A stretch of 64,000 nucleotides of DNA from Sequoia sempervirens (GCA_007258455.2 VDFB02047230.1:159348635-159412634), one strand, 5' to 3'. Shown: positions 12,561 to 25,149, numbered from the stretch's first letter. Program-made: numbers and translations. The notes: a model not told the origin generated them from the letters alone.

Positions 12561-12790
12561 TTATAACCATGCAAAATAATTAATTTAATGTTTCAAACAT
12601 TATAATAATATATATACCATCATTAATAAGCATTTTTACTCCATCTTCCTACACAAAACAACCATTTATTTCAAATTGTTTTTCTTCTTAGTTCAAAGCA
12701 TTTCACAATTACATTCTACTATACTTAATGTTAAATACTAAGCTTTATCCATACAAATTCTAAATTAACAAAAAAACTATTGACATACTC

Positions 12791-12816
12791 ATTGCACACC
12801 AAGGTGTGATTGCTAG
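12791..12816 (+). repeat. Helitron-like 3' terminus (plus strand)
   Basis: Palindrome CACACCAAGGTGTG, spacer ATTG, then CTAG and a following T. It is homologous to the inverted end at 8902-8927 (23 of 26 positions). Confidence 0.5.
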
Positions 12817-13199
12817 TTATCTATATGTCATTATGTTTCCTATGATTAAGTATATCGCTTGTTTTAATTTAGTTAAAATAGAATGTAAGAGGATGTAGAT
12901 ATTTGATCTCATAACTGTTTAGTTTTTAAATAAATTTAACAATATTATTAAGTTAAACCATTTACAATTAATACAGATAGTAGATATAATATTCATAATT
13001 AAGTCCAGAGGCGTTCTACAATGGCAGCAAAAACCTCCGTCAACAAAAACAAATCACCTTAATCACCTTAAAATTGTCGTCCTTGCTGGCTGTCACGACG
13101 GGAATGAAGCCTCAGATATATTTTTGATGTGCTATATGTAATGACTGATAAATAAAGTAATGTGTAATAAATAAATTGTCAGATATTCGCATCAATTTA
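12817..13199. other. Intergenic DNA, no gene seen
   Basis: Base composition becomes less AT-rich from about 12960, but no conserved reading frame is evident. Confidence 0.35.
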
Positions 13200-13497
13200 T
13201 TAATGTGTTTGTGTAACGTCTGATTCAATGCTTCTGAAATTATGCGTCAGGTGTGATATTAAACCATGCTCTATTCATGCATTTCTGTTCATGCATTTCT
13301 ATCTTCACTTATTTCTGAGAAGCAAGAATTCATGAGTAGCAACGGTTTCTGTTTCGAAGAGTTTGTGATATGAAGCAAATTTGATGACTCACTTGCAGAC
13401 CGAAGTAGAATAGCAGAACAGAAGGGATCTCATCCATTGCAGAACGGAAGGCAATCTCATCCATTGCAGATCGAAGCCCTATTCAGAATATATCTAG
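13200..13497 (+). other. Possible non-coding exon with splice donor
   Basis: A less repetitive stretch of mixed composition that ends in CTAG|GTATGT at 13497/13498, a good plant 5' splice site. It contains a 27-bp near-tandem repeat (ATCTCATCCATTGCAG at 13427 and 13454) and a 13-codon ORF starting at 13332. A pyrimidine-poor acceptor candidate (GATTGCAG) lies near 14620. It could be the 5' UTR exon of a gene, a long non-coding RNA or a captured gene fragment. No coding homology recognised; weakly supported. Confidence 0.2.
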
Positions 13498-13958
13498 GTA
13501 TGTCATATTGATTAATAGATTTTATTCCAGTCTATACTAAAATTTATTTAGCTCCTGTGCTATACATAATCCTCTGTTTTGGTGATCGATTCGCATGCTT
13601 AGACTGGTTCAATATTATTTTGCATTCGTCTATACTAAAATAGTTTTGATGGTTTTGATGAGGAGGTGGCTATGAAAGATAGCAGGCGCAAGCTTACATC
13701 TCTTTAAGAATCCCTTTGTGTTTTCCACTCATGGGAACAGAGATGGGGATGGTAACAGTAGTACATTCTCCCTTCAGCTCATCGTAATGGCGAGAACTAG
13801 AACAGAAAGTATCGACTTTTAAGTACATGATGGTGGGACATTCCAGTCTTGTCAGATCTGCTCCTCACCTCATGTCGTTGTTGAAATGGATATGGGGATG
13901 AAAAGTTCTTAGCATGGTAAGAACAATCTGTTATCAAGGTGTAAAGGATACCTAAGCA

Positions 13959-14240
13959 TTAGCAACTGTGTTCCCTTCGCTTATTCTTTGCAAAATAACA
14001 TTTAACCATTCTGCTTATCGTACTTATATGGATCGCTTTTCTTTTATCGATTTCTTTGTTTGTAAAAGCGTCCAAGTTCACCCCGTACACAGATTCTTGT
14101 GAAACAGACTGAGATTCCCAAAACTTCAATCTGTGTAGGAAACCTCCCAGGGGCCGCGAGTTATCAGGTTGATAGGCTACGCCATTTATCTTCCATGAGC
14201 TTGACTTTGGTCGATCTGAACTGCATGCAAATAGCTCCAT
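13959..14240 (-). CDS. Unrecognised 93-codon ORF, possible gene fragment
   Basis: A 93-codon ATG-to-TAA frame on the minus strand. Its composition is less biased than the AT-rich ORFs around it: mixed hydrophilic residues, with SSSWKINGVAYQPDNSRPLG near the N-terminus and a Lys/Arg-rich C-terminal end. The start context (GAAGAAATGGAG) is acceptable for a plant gene. I do not recognise a family, see no signal peptide or membrane segment, and cannot place introns. It lies in the only stretch of the window not obviously transposon-derived. It may equally be a chance ORF. Confidence 0.22.
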   Translation of the reverse strand: MELFACSSDRPKSSSWKINGVAYQPDNSRPLGGFLHRLKFWESQSVSQESVYGVNLDAFTNKEIDKRKAIHISTISRMVKCYFAKNKRREHSC

Positions 14241-15885
14241 TTCTTCAGTTTATAGTTCTATTTTTTTAGTTTATTAAGATTCAATAGGATTGTAGCGTGA
14301 TTTCCTTTCTGAAGTATTGAATTTCCTGGAAGCAGAAACCTATTGCACTTTTAGCGTGATTATGTATTTGCAAGAACAGGCTTTGATAAATATGAGGTGC
14401 GATAGGGAAGAAGAAGAGTGAACAGTTTGACAAAATTTCCCAAAGAGTGTTAGGGTTAAATGATTGTTCAATATTTTTATCAAACAAGAATGGAATATAG
14501 TATGGTTGTTTTATTTGATTCAAAATTTTCAGCAAATTTCAAGTCTTTTTTAAGTTTGAAAAGCAATTCAGACCTGTCAATATATCTGCTACATTAATTT
14601 AGCTTTTCGTGGCATGATTGCAGTATGACTGTCAATATTTAAGTCAATAAATGACTGGTTAAGATTGAAATTTGTTCAATATAAACTTTAATTCATGGTC
14701 TTGGTAAATTTTATAATAACTTGTAATTTTCTCACAGTTAGGGGAGGTTTTTTTTTTATTAATTTTGGCTGATGTATCTTCGAATTATTAATTTGTATTG
14801 TTTAGCTTTCCCCAAAAATGACCAGACCTTGTGCATACTCAGCCAGCTCTCGGTGTTTAAATTTGATGGTTTGTTTAGTTTTTGTGCTATCATACTATTA
14901 TATGTTTTTTTTTTCAATCTTACAAATCCCTTCTGTGAAGTTCTGCAAATGAAATTGAAAAATAAGACCTTAAATATCAATATTATCCCATCAATATCTA
15001 ACATAGCATTATTTACATATTTATTCCCAATATGTATATAGTCTTATTGAAGAACTGTTGAAATGAGTGTAGGTCTTGGTTTATATGTATATTACATGAT
15101 ATACAGAGCAATTTTTTTAATAAAATTTCATCTTATATTTTTAAATATAATTTAAATAGTTTATGGATTGTTATGTATTTTAATTTTATAGTTTAAAGTA
15201 CTTATATTTTCATAAAAAATAATTGCATTGAATTTTATAGTCATTAAAATGATATTTAATAAATAAATGTTGTATGCTGATTTGAGTAATTTTCATGTAT
15301 AATTGTTTACATATTTGGATAAGCCTTCTTTTGCATGACTATTTTCTTTAAGAAATTTTATTCACATTTACATAGAGTAAAATTATTTTTTAAATCTTAT
15401 TTACATGGAAGTTTTTAAGAAAAAAAGATATCTCTTGATTTTTCATATAAATTTATTTAAGTGATCTTTTCCAATCAAAAACAATTAAAAAAAAAGTTAA
15501 GTATGAAAGAAATTTCTTAAATTTACTATTGTATGTAAAAGTAAATTTCTAAATTGATATGCTTAAAATTATAAAAATATTAAAAATCCTTAAAAAGGGA
15601 AAAACATTTTTTTGTCATTGTAATTTTTTTTTTAACAATTTACCTAGAAAAATAAAATAATAAAGGAATGGAAAACAATTGTTCAATTTACTATTACACA
15701 AAAAATATTCAATATTTTTAAAAAAATTGAAAACATTTGAAAAAGAAATTTTATATCTTAGCCCTTTAAAAAGTAATGTAATTAAGAATTACATTTACAC
15801 TTAACTTTATCCTATAATTTAAAAATAATTTATATAACATTATTTTTGTATTTATTATTATTTAAAATTGGCTCGTGGTTATGAT
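14241..15885. other. AT-rich intergenic DNA, no gene seen
   Basis: Long T- and A-rich stretches; overlapping short ORFs on both strands near 14760-15040 look like chance frames in low-complexity DNA. Nothing else supported. Confidence 0.4.
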
Positions 15886-17225
15886 TAAGATTTAATTAGG
15901 GTTAACGTTTAATTAGAATTTTAAGATAAAGCTTGGAGTTAGGGTTAGGGTGACTACGGTTAGATTAAGGTTACAATTAGGTTTAGGGTAGGGTTCAATT
16001 ACACTTAGGATTATAGGATAAAGCTTGGGGTGAAGGTTAGGGTTAGGGTTAGGACTCAACTAGGGTTAGGTTTAGGGTTCAATTAGGGTTAGGCACATTA
16101 GGGTTAAGGTTAGGGTTAATGTTAGGTTAGGGTAAGGGTTTAGCTAGGGTTAGGTTTTAATTAGGGTTAGGATTAGGGTTCAATTAGTACTACAATTAAA
16201 ATTAGGGTTAACATTATAATTAAGGTTAGTGTTAAAATTAAAATTATAAATAATTAAAATTTTGGTTATAGTTGTAATTAGAATTAGGGCTATAGCTATG
16301 GTTAGGGTTAGAAAGAACTGATAAGGATTTGGGTTATAACTTAGTTCTAAGGTTAGGGTTGGGTTTATGATTAAGACTAGAATTCAATTACAATTCAATA
16401 ATGATTCTAGGATAAATATTTGGCTTAACGATAAGGTGAAGGTTAAGGTGAGGGTTAGGGTTAGGGTTAAATTATGGTTAGGATTCTAAAATAAAGCTCA
16501 GGGTTAGGGTTCTAAAATAAAGCTTAGTGTTTGGGTTAGGATTAAATTATGATTTGTGTTATTCTTTGGGTTCAATTATGGTTAGATTTTAATTCGGGTT
16601 AAATTTTAATAGCGTTAGGGTTAGAGTTAGGGTTGTAAGATAAATCTTGGGGTTAGGGTTCACATCCAATTAGGGTTAGAGTTAGAGTTGGCTTTCTATT
16701 AGGGTTAGGTTTATGGTTAGGAGTTACAAATTGAGATCAAGGTTAGGGTTGAATTTAGGGTTAGGGTAGGTTAAGGGATTAATTATTGTTAGGTTAGGCT
16801 TTAATTATGGTTAAGATTTAAGTAGGGTTAGGGTTAGGATTCAATTTGTGTTCAATTAGGGTTAGATTTCTAAGATAAAGCTTAGGGTTATATTTGGGGT
16901 TAGAATTCAGTTAGGATTAGGGTTAGGGTTACAATTATAGTAAGATTTAACATTCAATTAGGATTCAACTACAATTATGGTTAGGCTTTATATTCGATTA
17001 GGGTTAGGGTTCAACTAGGGTTAGTATTATGATTCAATTATAATTAAGGTTAAATTAGGTTAGAGTTAGGTTTCAATTAGGGTTTGGGTTAAGGTTTAAT
17101 ATATAGTTAGAATTAAAGTTTCCATTAGAGTTAGGATTATGAATAAGGTTAGAATTATAAATAGGGATATAGTTAGGTTTAGCTTTAGAAGTAGGATAAG
17201 GGTTAGGATTATAATTAAGCATGAG
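15886..17225 (+). repeat. Degenerate telomere-like array, G-strand (TTAGGG)
   Basis: About 1.3 kb of GGTTAGGGTTAGG-type repeats on the + strand, broken by variants such as CAATTAGGGTT and AAGATAAAGCTT. Exact runs are mainly the hexamer TTAGGG (for example near 16036-16055), with only occasional plant-type TTTAGGG heptamers. It is highly degenerate, so it is an old interstitial array and not a functional telomere. Confidence 0.85.
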
Positions 17226-18265
17226 CTTGGAATTAAATCTTAACCCTAACCTAATTTAAAAAATAACACTAATTATAATCATAAACCTAATTCTAACTCT
17301 AACCTAGGTAACTCTAACACTCATAATAATTCTAACTCAAACCCTAATTATAATTACTTCTCTCTTCCTAGCACTAACCCTAATTCTATAACTAACTATA
17401 GTTATAATTATAACCCTAACCCTAACCTTGACACTAACACTATTTTTAACCCACCATAATTCTACAATTAACAATTATTCTAATTGTAACTCTAATCCTA
17501 ACCCCAACTCTAATTCTAACCCTAACCTTAACACTCACAACAAAACTAACCTTAACACTCACAATAACACTAACCCTAACACTTACAATAGTACTAACCC
17601 TAACACTCATAACGACACCAACCATAACCCTAAATTTTACTCTAATTATAACCCTAACACTCACAATAAAAAAAATTAAACCCTAAATCTAATTCTATCT
17701 CTAGCCCTAACACTATTCCTAATTCTAAATCTAGCATTTATTCTAACTAATAACCCTAACCCCAACCCTAACACTAACACTATTTTTGACCCACCCAAAT
17801 TCTATAACTAGGGCTCCCTATCCTCAACTCTAACCCTAACCCTAACCCTAACTCTATCTCTAACACTAACCCTAACCCTAAATTTCACCCTAACTCTAAT
17901 TTTAACCCTAATGCCAGTGGTAACCATAATTAAAACCATAATCGTAACATATAAAAATATAACAGTTGTAACTCTTAATTGTAACCCTAAGACTAATCCT
18001 TATTCCATCTCTAACCCTAAGACTAAACCTAACCCTAACCCTAATTACTAACCCTAATTGTATCTCCAACCCTAACCCAAACCCTAATTATATATATGAC
18101 TCTAACCCAAATGATAATCCTTATTTTATCTCTAACCCTAACCCTAACTCTAACCCTAATCCTATTATTAATCCTAATCATAACCCTAATTCTATCTCTA
18201 ACCATAACCCTACCCCTAATCGTAAATCTATTTGTAATCCTAACCTTAACCCTAATAGTAACTAA
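17226..18265 (-). repeat. Degenerate telomere-like array, C-strand (CCCTAA)
   Basis: The repeat switches orientation near 17225: from here the + strand carries CCCTAA units (for example AACCCTAACCCTAACCCTAA near 17830), again mostly hexameric with variants. Apparent Asn/Pro-rich and Val/Arg-rich ORFs on either strand are artefacts of the repeat. Confidence 0.85.
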
Positions 18266-18600
18266 AAGATAAATAAAAAATATCAAATAAATAAATCAAA
18301 GATAAAAGATAAATCTAATCCTAACCTTAATTAAAAGATATGACAAAGATTTGAAAATCTTTACCATAGATAAATTAAAAGATAAGATAAATAAATTAAA
18401 GATAAAAGATAAATGTAATCCTAACCCTAATTAAAAGATAAAATAAATAAAAAGATTCAATAGCAAAGAAAAATTAAAGATAAATGAGAGATTTGATGAC
18501 AAAGATCAATCAATAAAAAAGGAAAATCAAATATTTTAAATATAAATGAATAAGAAATATTAAATAAATATATCTCACAAATACATTGAATATGTAGGTT
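18266..18600 (+). repeat. AT-rich spacer with tandem repeats between telomere-like blocks
   Basis: The phrase AAAGATAAAAGATAAAT followed by CTAATCCTAACC or GTAATCCTAACCC occurs at about 18298 and 18405, a period of about 108 bp, so telomere-like scraps are carried inside an AT-rich tandem unit. Confidence 0.6.
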
Positions 18601-19005
18601 TAAATTAGGGTTACGGTTAGGGCCTAATTAAGGTTCAATTACAGCTACAATTCAATTAACATTTACAATTAGGGTTATGGTCTAACTAGGGTAATAATTC
18701 AATTATGATGACAATACAATTTGGAGTAGGGTTCTATTAGGATTAAAGTTAGGTTTTAATTAGGGTTAGGCATTTAGTTCAATTAGGGTTACTATTACGA
18801 TTAGGGTTAGGGTACAATTTTGATTAGGGGCAATGTTAGGGCTAGGGTTGAATTAGGTTTAGGATTAAATTAGGGTTAAGGTTACAGTTCAATTAGTGTG
18901 AGTGTTCACTTAAGATTACAATTAGGGTTAGGTTTTGAGTTATTGTTCTATGATTAAGCTTGAGGTTAGGGTTACAATTGGGGTTCAGATAAGGTTTTGA
19001 GCCAC
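18601..19005 (+). repeat. Second telomere-like block, G-strand
   Basis: Degenerate TTAGGG repeats again in G-strand orientation, more diverged than the first block. Confidence 0.75.
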
Positions 19006-19575
19006 TATTTCTAACCCTAACCCCAACTCTAAATCTATCTCTAATCCTTACCCTAATTTTGAAACCCTAATTCATTCTAACACTATCACTATTTCTAACC
19101 CCAACCCCAACTCTAAATCTATCTCTAATCCTAACACTATTCTCATCCCCAACCCTAACTAACCTTATCCACAACCATATCTCTTATTCAAATGCTAGCC
19201 CTAACCCTCACTCATATTCTATCTCTAATTCTAACCCTAACCCTAAACTCAAAGTCTAATTACAACCCTAACCCTAACTCTAACCCTAACCCTAATCTGA
19301 ACCCTAACCCTAATACCAATGTTAACCCTAATTTTATCTCTAACCTAAACCCTACCGTTGATCCTAATACTTTCTTTAATCCTAACCCTAACCATAATTG
19401 TCATGATAACTCCAATCCAAATTCTAATTCTATGTCTAATCTCAATCCTAATTTTATTTCTAACCCTAACCCTAACCTTAACCCTTACTAATCTTAATCC
19501 TAATTCTATTTCTAACCCTAATCATAACCTTAACCCTACCTAACTGTAACCCTAACTGTAAATGTAACCCTAATA
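19006..19575 (-). repeat. Second telomere-like block, C-strand
   Basis: Orientation switches again near 19005 to CCCTAA units (for example CTAACCCTAACCCTAA near 19220). Flanking DNA after 19575 is ordinary AT-rich sequence. Confidence 0.8.
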
Positions 19576-20433
19576 TTTTTATTTTTGGTTTCTTTAAAAG
19601 TAATTATTAATATTTTAAAATAATATGATTGCATTAATTTTAGAGAGAAATTTTTTAAATTTTGAATAATTAAAATAATACTAATGATTTGTAATGAAAA
19701 GTAAGCTATGCTTTACACAATAAGGTATTTTTTTATCCTTTGTTTCATTAGGAAAAATCTAAATTAAAAAAATGGAGAATATGTAGAGATTTGATTTCTA
19801 AAAAAAATTATTTTCTAAAGTAGTGATTTGATTTCTAAAAAAAAATTATTTTTTAAAGTAGTGATATTATCTCTTTGATTCATTAGAAAAGAATATAATT
19901 TAGATTTGATTTCTAAAAAAATAAGTTTTTTGATTGATATTAACTATTATTTCTATGGCCAGATCTTTCTCAATGGTAACAAAAGTCAATTGATTGGGTT
20001 CATATAGGGAATGCCCTTGACATAATTAATTTGTACTTAAAAATATAATAAACATTATAAAATGATATATATTAATATTATAACTTAAATACTATATTAT
20101 ATTTATCTATAATATTTTTTTATAGTTATATAAAAATGTAGCAATTCAAACTATATGGTCTAATAAATTTTAAAACTTTGTAATATATGATCCAAAATTG
20201 AAAAATGGTCACATAGACCATTAAATTTAGGTTTACATTGTAGCATAACACTTTGATTTTGTTTGATGATGATAGATTTTGACAAAATGGATTTGTATAA
20301 AATATGAGATATGAAATTGATGAAGGAATAACTAAATTTATAGAATTTTTAAGAAAAAATCAAATTTAGAGACAAGGATAACATTGACGACTTCAGTTAT
20401 GAATTGATTATGGAGTCAACTCAACTGATAAAG
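19576..20433. other. AT-rich DNA with a short tandem repeat
   Basis: A unit GATTTGATTTCTAAAAAAAA...TTTTCTAAAGTAGT occurs twice in tandem at about 19789-19863 and partly again near 19913. No gene recognised. Confidence 0.45.
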
Positions 20434-21345
20434 GCTTGGAATTTGATGGCCACCCCTACCTATCATACAAAAATTTTATGACAATCTAATCATTTAAATG
20501 CCTATCATTTGACGTTTAATGAAAAATATAAATTGTAAAAGCCAATTATTTGTAACACAAATGTTAGTTCAATTCTCAAATTCATCTATCTAAAATCACA
20601 TTTAAATACCAATTTCAAACCTACCAAGAAATAATTATATAAAATTAAAAATAATTTAAACCTAAATTTCATCTATCTATTTAAAACATAAATTATTTGT
20701 AAAAACCAATTACCTTAACATAAACATGGGATATTGAAAAAAAATGAAAGCTCCCAATTACATGTAAAAAAATATTGTATTTGAAAAAAATGAAAGTTCT
20801 TGTTATGTTATTATTCATATGGATATACTATATATATTTTTAAAAATGTAAAATTAGAAAAGACTGGTAATTAGTAGCAAATGTAAAAATCTTGGATTTA
20901 CATTACAATTAATAAGAAATTTCTAAATTTATATAAAAAATAAATCTTTTTCTAGAAGTTAAAAAATAATCATATTTTATTTTAAATTAATATATTTTTT
21001 ATAATAAATATTATAAATCATATATATTAATATAAATCAATAAAATTATCAAAATTTTAAATTTATTGTTGAAAATATTTTAAAAATTAGAAAGTACTAT
21101 ATTCTATCTTTAAAAGATTCTATTTTAAAAAAAATTGAATTATTATTATTACTATTATTATTTTATATATATATATATATAAAGATGATAACTATTAGTA
21201 AAAATGTCAAAATCTTAAATTTATGGTAAAAAACATTTTAAAAATTAGAAAGAATTATATTCTATCTTTCAAAAGATTCTAAACTAATTTATATTTTTAT
21301 AATAAATATTATATATATATAATTATATATATAATAAATTTTTAA
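20434..21345 (+). repeat. Repeat R1, copy 2 (uninterrupted)
   Basis: Counterpart of 4393-5005 plus 8490-8901, without the solo LTR or the Helitron-like insert. It begins TTTGATGGCCACCCCTACCT and ends in a TA-rich tract after AAGATTCTAAACTAATTT. Total length (about 0.9 kb) agrees with the two parts of copy 1 added together (about 1.0 kb). Non-coding; class unknown. Confidence 0.55.
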
Positions 21346-24300
21346 GATTTGATAATAATTTAAAGTGTCATATTTACGGTTATATAAAAAATATAGCAAG
21401 TCAAATTATACAGTGTAAAAAAAAATTATGTGCATATGAAGTTTCACTACATTGATTGAAGAATTGAAGATGAGGTTTCTAAAACAAAGAAGAGTTAACT
21501 TGTGAGAGAAGATTGATATTCTAAAATGGAGACTAAGTTAACTAATGATGGAAGAAAGAGTTGACTAATGATTCAAAATGGAATTATGATTTGAAAAATG
21601 GAAATTAGATCATTTAATTAAATAATAAAATATTATTTAATTAAATAGATAAATGAAAATTAATTATTATTTAATAAATAATACTATGTGATGTGATTAA
21701 TGATTATTAATGGATAATAAATGAAAATTAATTAATGGTTAATTAATGATTTAAGGAATGATTAGGGTTGATGATTAGGAGGAATATTTTAAGTGTCTAT
21801 ATTTTACCCTCTTTGAAGCAATGTTTGAAGTGACATTGCTTCAAAGAAAAGAAAAGTAGTTGAGAAAAAAATAGACAAGATGAAAATGATGATGACATGC
21901 CCTAGTCAAGTAAGAAAAAATAGAAAATATGAGATGATTGATGCTCCCTCGAGAGATTATTTGTGCATAAAATGCATGGGTGATCTCTTGAAAAAAGAGA
22001 AGATGAAAATGTCAAAAGGTTACAGATGAAAAATGATAGCAAAATATTAGAATATGGATGTAAGAAACATGACGATGGATGAAATGATAATGTGTTATGT
22101 TGACTTTGAGATTAGAAACATTTATTTGATATAGCAATGGATGTTATGGACCAAGGTATATAAGACTAAGGAAACAATATATCCACTACATGGACTGAAT
22201 CTCAAGCAAACAATAGATAATAGGATGCCTCAACACTCACATGGCATCTAATGCTCTTGGTGGGTTCATGATGAGATAACCAACAAGCATGACACACAAA
22301 AACAATAAACCTTACTTCTAGTATATGTCATTCAAAGCACACCAAGATATGAAATGACCATGGTGACCTTGTGTAGGCATAGTATGGGTCAAAAGATAAA
22401 TCAAAAGAAAGATCAATAGATCAAAAATATAAACCAAAGAAAAATACATGAAATTGTTTATAAACACACAACAATGTTATCTTATCCCAAGGTGTGGCGA
22501 GGACTAAAGGATAGATTTGGGTCATGTCTACTTTTGAGAAAGAAGAATCCCAACAAGAAAAACATCTGGTTTAGGGAAGGAAACATCCCATATAATACAA
22601 GTGATAGGTGATAAGGAAATGGTAATGATGAAAAATGATGGTTTTGACTATATATTATCAAAGTGGATGTAGATTTTTAAGGTTTTGCATTGAAAGTGCA
22701 TGTTTCAAGTGTGTTGTTTGAAGGCTGGAAGCGCATGCCTATGTTTGATGTTTTTTTGCATTTATTTAAAGGGTGGTATATACTATAAGGATCATGATAA
22801 AAGTAGATTACTATAAGATACACATAAGCAAGAAAGAAAGCATTTAAAGATACAAAGATAAACATGATCTTTCCCTTAGTCAAGCTTTAAAAACCAAGTG
22901 ATTGATTGATTGATTGATGATGAGAACATTTTTTATATGGGAAGGACACATCTCAAAAGCAATGTGAGGATTGGGAAAGAAATATCTCAATGACAATAAT
23001 GTGACTAAATTAGATTGGAAGGTTTGCAACAAGGCCAAGAAAAAACCAAGGGATGTTTTGGATGATGGGTTATGATTGTTAAATTTGGATGGACTTATTT
23101 TAGGATTGGATAGGATATTGATTGGTGTTGAGGAAATATTAGGATTGAAACCTTAGAATCAATAACAAGGGAAAACCAAGTCTTTAAATAAGGATAAAAG
23201 GATAATGGATCACTTAGGTAGGGAGAGGGAGGATTAGGATTATTTGATGGAGGATTTAGGATGTGATCTCCAAGGACTATGCCACATAGGAATAATATGT
23301 TTTCTCCAATATATGGGGTTGGATAGTGCTATGTAAGATATGAAATAACATTTTATGGTGCATGGACAAAGGATGGACATATCAAGAGTTTTCCAAAACA
23401 CGTTTTAAGTTTGTGCCCCAATCCTTATCAAGATAAAGGTAGGTATGGAAGATGGATGGAAATGATATGGATTGGATGGATAGATGGATGGATGCAAATT
23501 CCATGACTAAGGTATGGTAGATGATACAACTTGCAACTAAGTGTAATGATCCAAATAGATAATTGATCTTACACACAACGCATGTTTTCCAAGTTTTCAT
23601 TGTGGTACTTATCCAAAGCACCATAAGAATGGTTGTCACTATTGGACAAATTATTTCTCTTTACTTTTTTTTCTTATTTTTATTATCAATCATGACACTT
23701 TTTTTTCCATATTTTCATCATGGTGACTACCCCAAGGTACCATAGAAATGGTTTTCACTAGATGGTAGTTTTTTATATTTAGAAATTTTCTATATTTTTT
23801 AGGATATTTTTTGGAATGGCATTGATTTTCAAATGATCATTGATTGTTTTGGTCCATCTTATGGTGTTGATGTTGGTGTTGGTGTCATGATATACCAATA
23901 ATGGCCTTTATGGAGGAGTTATCATGTTAAGATCATGGTGCTTGTATATAACCTATGGATTTCCTTGTGATCCTTATTGATACTAGGGTTGACCTTATTT
24001 GAATACATACATTGTGATAAAGTGCCATAAGTCCTTATGATAATTTTTGTTGCTAGGACATGATGGATTTATGAAATGGGATATTTGGATTTTAAGTGAG
24101 ATGTTAGATTGTGATAGGTGATGGTAGATGTGGATGGATTATTTGGAAAATTAGATGTAGAACTTTTTATTTCCTAAACTTAGGATGGTGCATGATGGAG
24201 TTTAGACTTGGGAGTGAGTTTTCATTTGGAACCAACATATTTATATGCCTTGTATGGTGGGATTGGTGAGCATTTTTAAGGAGGTAGATACTTTTTATAT

Positions 24301-25149
24301 ATGTAGGAGACCTTTATTCTTGTGGATCCACATTTTTATTCATCAATGGATTGGGATTATTTGCTTTGCTTGATCCATTTTTCTCTAGGATACATTTTGA
24401 ATTCATGTTTCCACTTGGATTATTGGATTCAATAGCTTTTGAAAATTAATTTTGATCTTTTTCTTTGTAATAATTTCCTTTTTCTCTTTCCAATTGGTGG
24501 GTTTAAAGACTTTGGAATGAATGTTTATCACGTGGATGTAAAGAGTGTTGGCAACAATGTTCTGGAAAGGACTACACATGGCTCCTATTTTGATGGTTGT
24601 ATTGGATGAAATTTCCCCAAGTATTGTGGAGGTATGATTAACACCATTGTATTTTTTGACTAATGAATAACCAATACCTTGATATCAAGGATTTTCATGA
24701 AATTGTATTGGTTCTAAAATCTCTTGCTCATGAAAGCCTAATCCTCTTCCTTGATAGTGCATACTCTGGGATATTTTTTTTGTGATAGGGTATTTGTTGA
24801 TTTGAAAACAAGATACTATCCCATATTTGTGTGCCCTAGGAACCATCTATGCTTGTTATTTTCTCATCTACAAGAAAGACTACTTTTACCAAATTAGATG
24901 ATCCTAATTAATAGGATATTGTGGCTTTATCACTATTCATGTTTGTTGTCTCTTGATCATTTGGAATGTTGATGTAATCTATAGTATCTCATTTATCTTC
25001 TTGTTTTCTATCATCCATGTCATTTGTTTGATTATTTGTGTGTCCAAGGGAGCCAATTTTCTCATCTTGGGAAATAGAGATGGTTGGAGTATGGATAGGA
25101 TCAAATCATTTTTATGATCATGGATGATATAAAGTTGAATGAGGGGATC

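Larger units (their letters stand above)
8902..12816. mobile_element. Region bounded by two inverted Helitron-like 3' ends
   Basis: At the left edge the minus strand ends in a hairpin (ATTGCAC / GTGCAAT, 8908-8914 with 8921-8927), a short spacer and CTAG (8905-8902), followed by T. At the right edge the + strand has hairpin CACACC-AA-GGTGTG (12795-12808), a short spacer and CTAG (12813-12816), followed by T. Hairpin, then CTRR, then an A|T insertion site is the Helitron 3' signature. The two 26-bp ends agree at 23 positions. No Rep/helicase gene is present, so these would be non-autonomous. Alternative: one element with 26-bp terminal inverted repeats, but no target duplication is evident. 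The interior holds purine-rich DNA, a duplicated 140-bp block and tandem repeats. Confidence 0.45.

Noticed and set aside
8902..12816. A classical terminal-inverted-repeat DNA transposon
   Set aside because: The inverted ends are good but no target-site duplication flanks them and no transposase is inside; the hairpin plus CTAG|T layout fits Helitron ends better. Kept as an alternative only.
14759..15041. Overlapping ORFs of 81 and 89 codons on opposite strands
   Set aside because: AT-rich low-complexity frames with no recognisable content.
17428..19543. Asn/Pro-rich and Val/Arg-rich ORFs in the telomere-like region
   Set aside because: They arise from reading CCCTAA and TTAGGG variants; no start context or domain, and both strands are open together.
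15886..19575. Short regularly spaced repeats that could suggest a CRISPR-like array
   Set aside because: There are no unique spacers of constant length; the units are degenerate telomere hexamers, and the surrounding DNA is plant nuclear.
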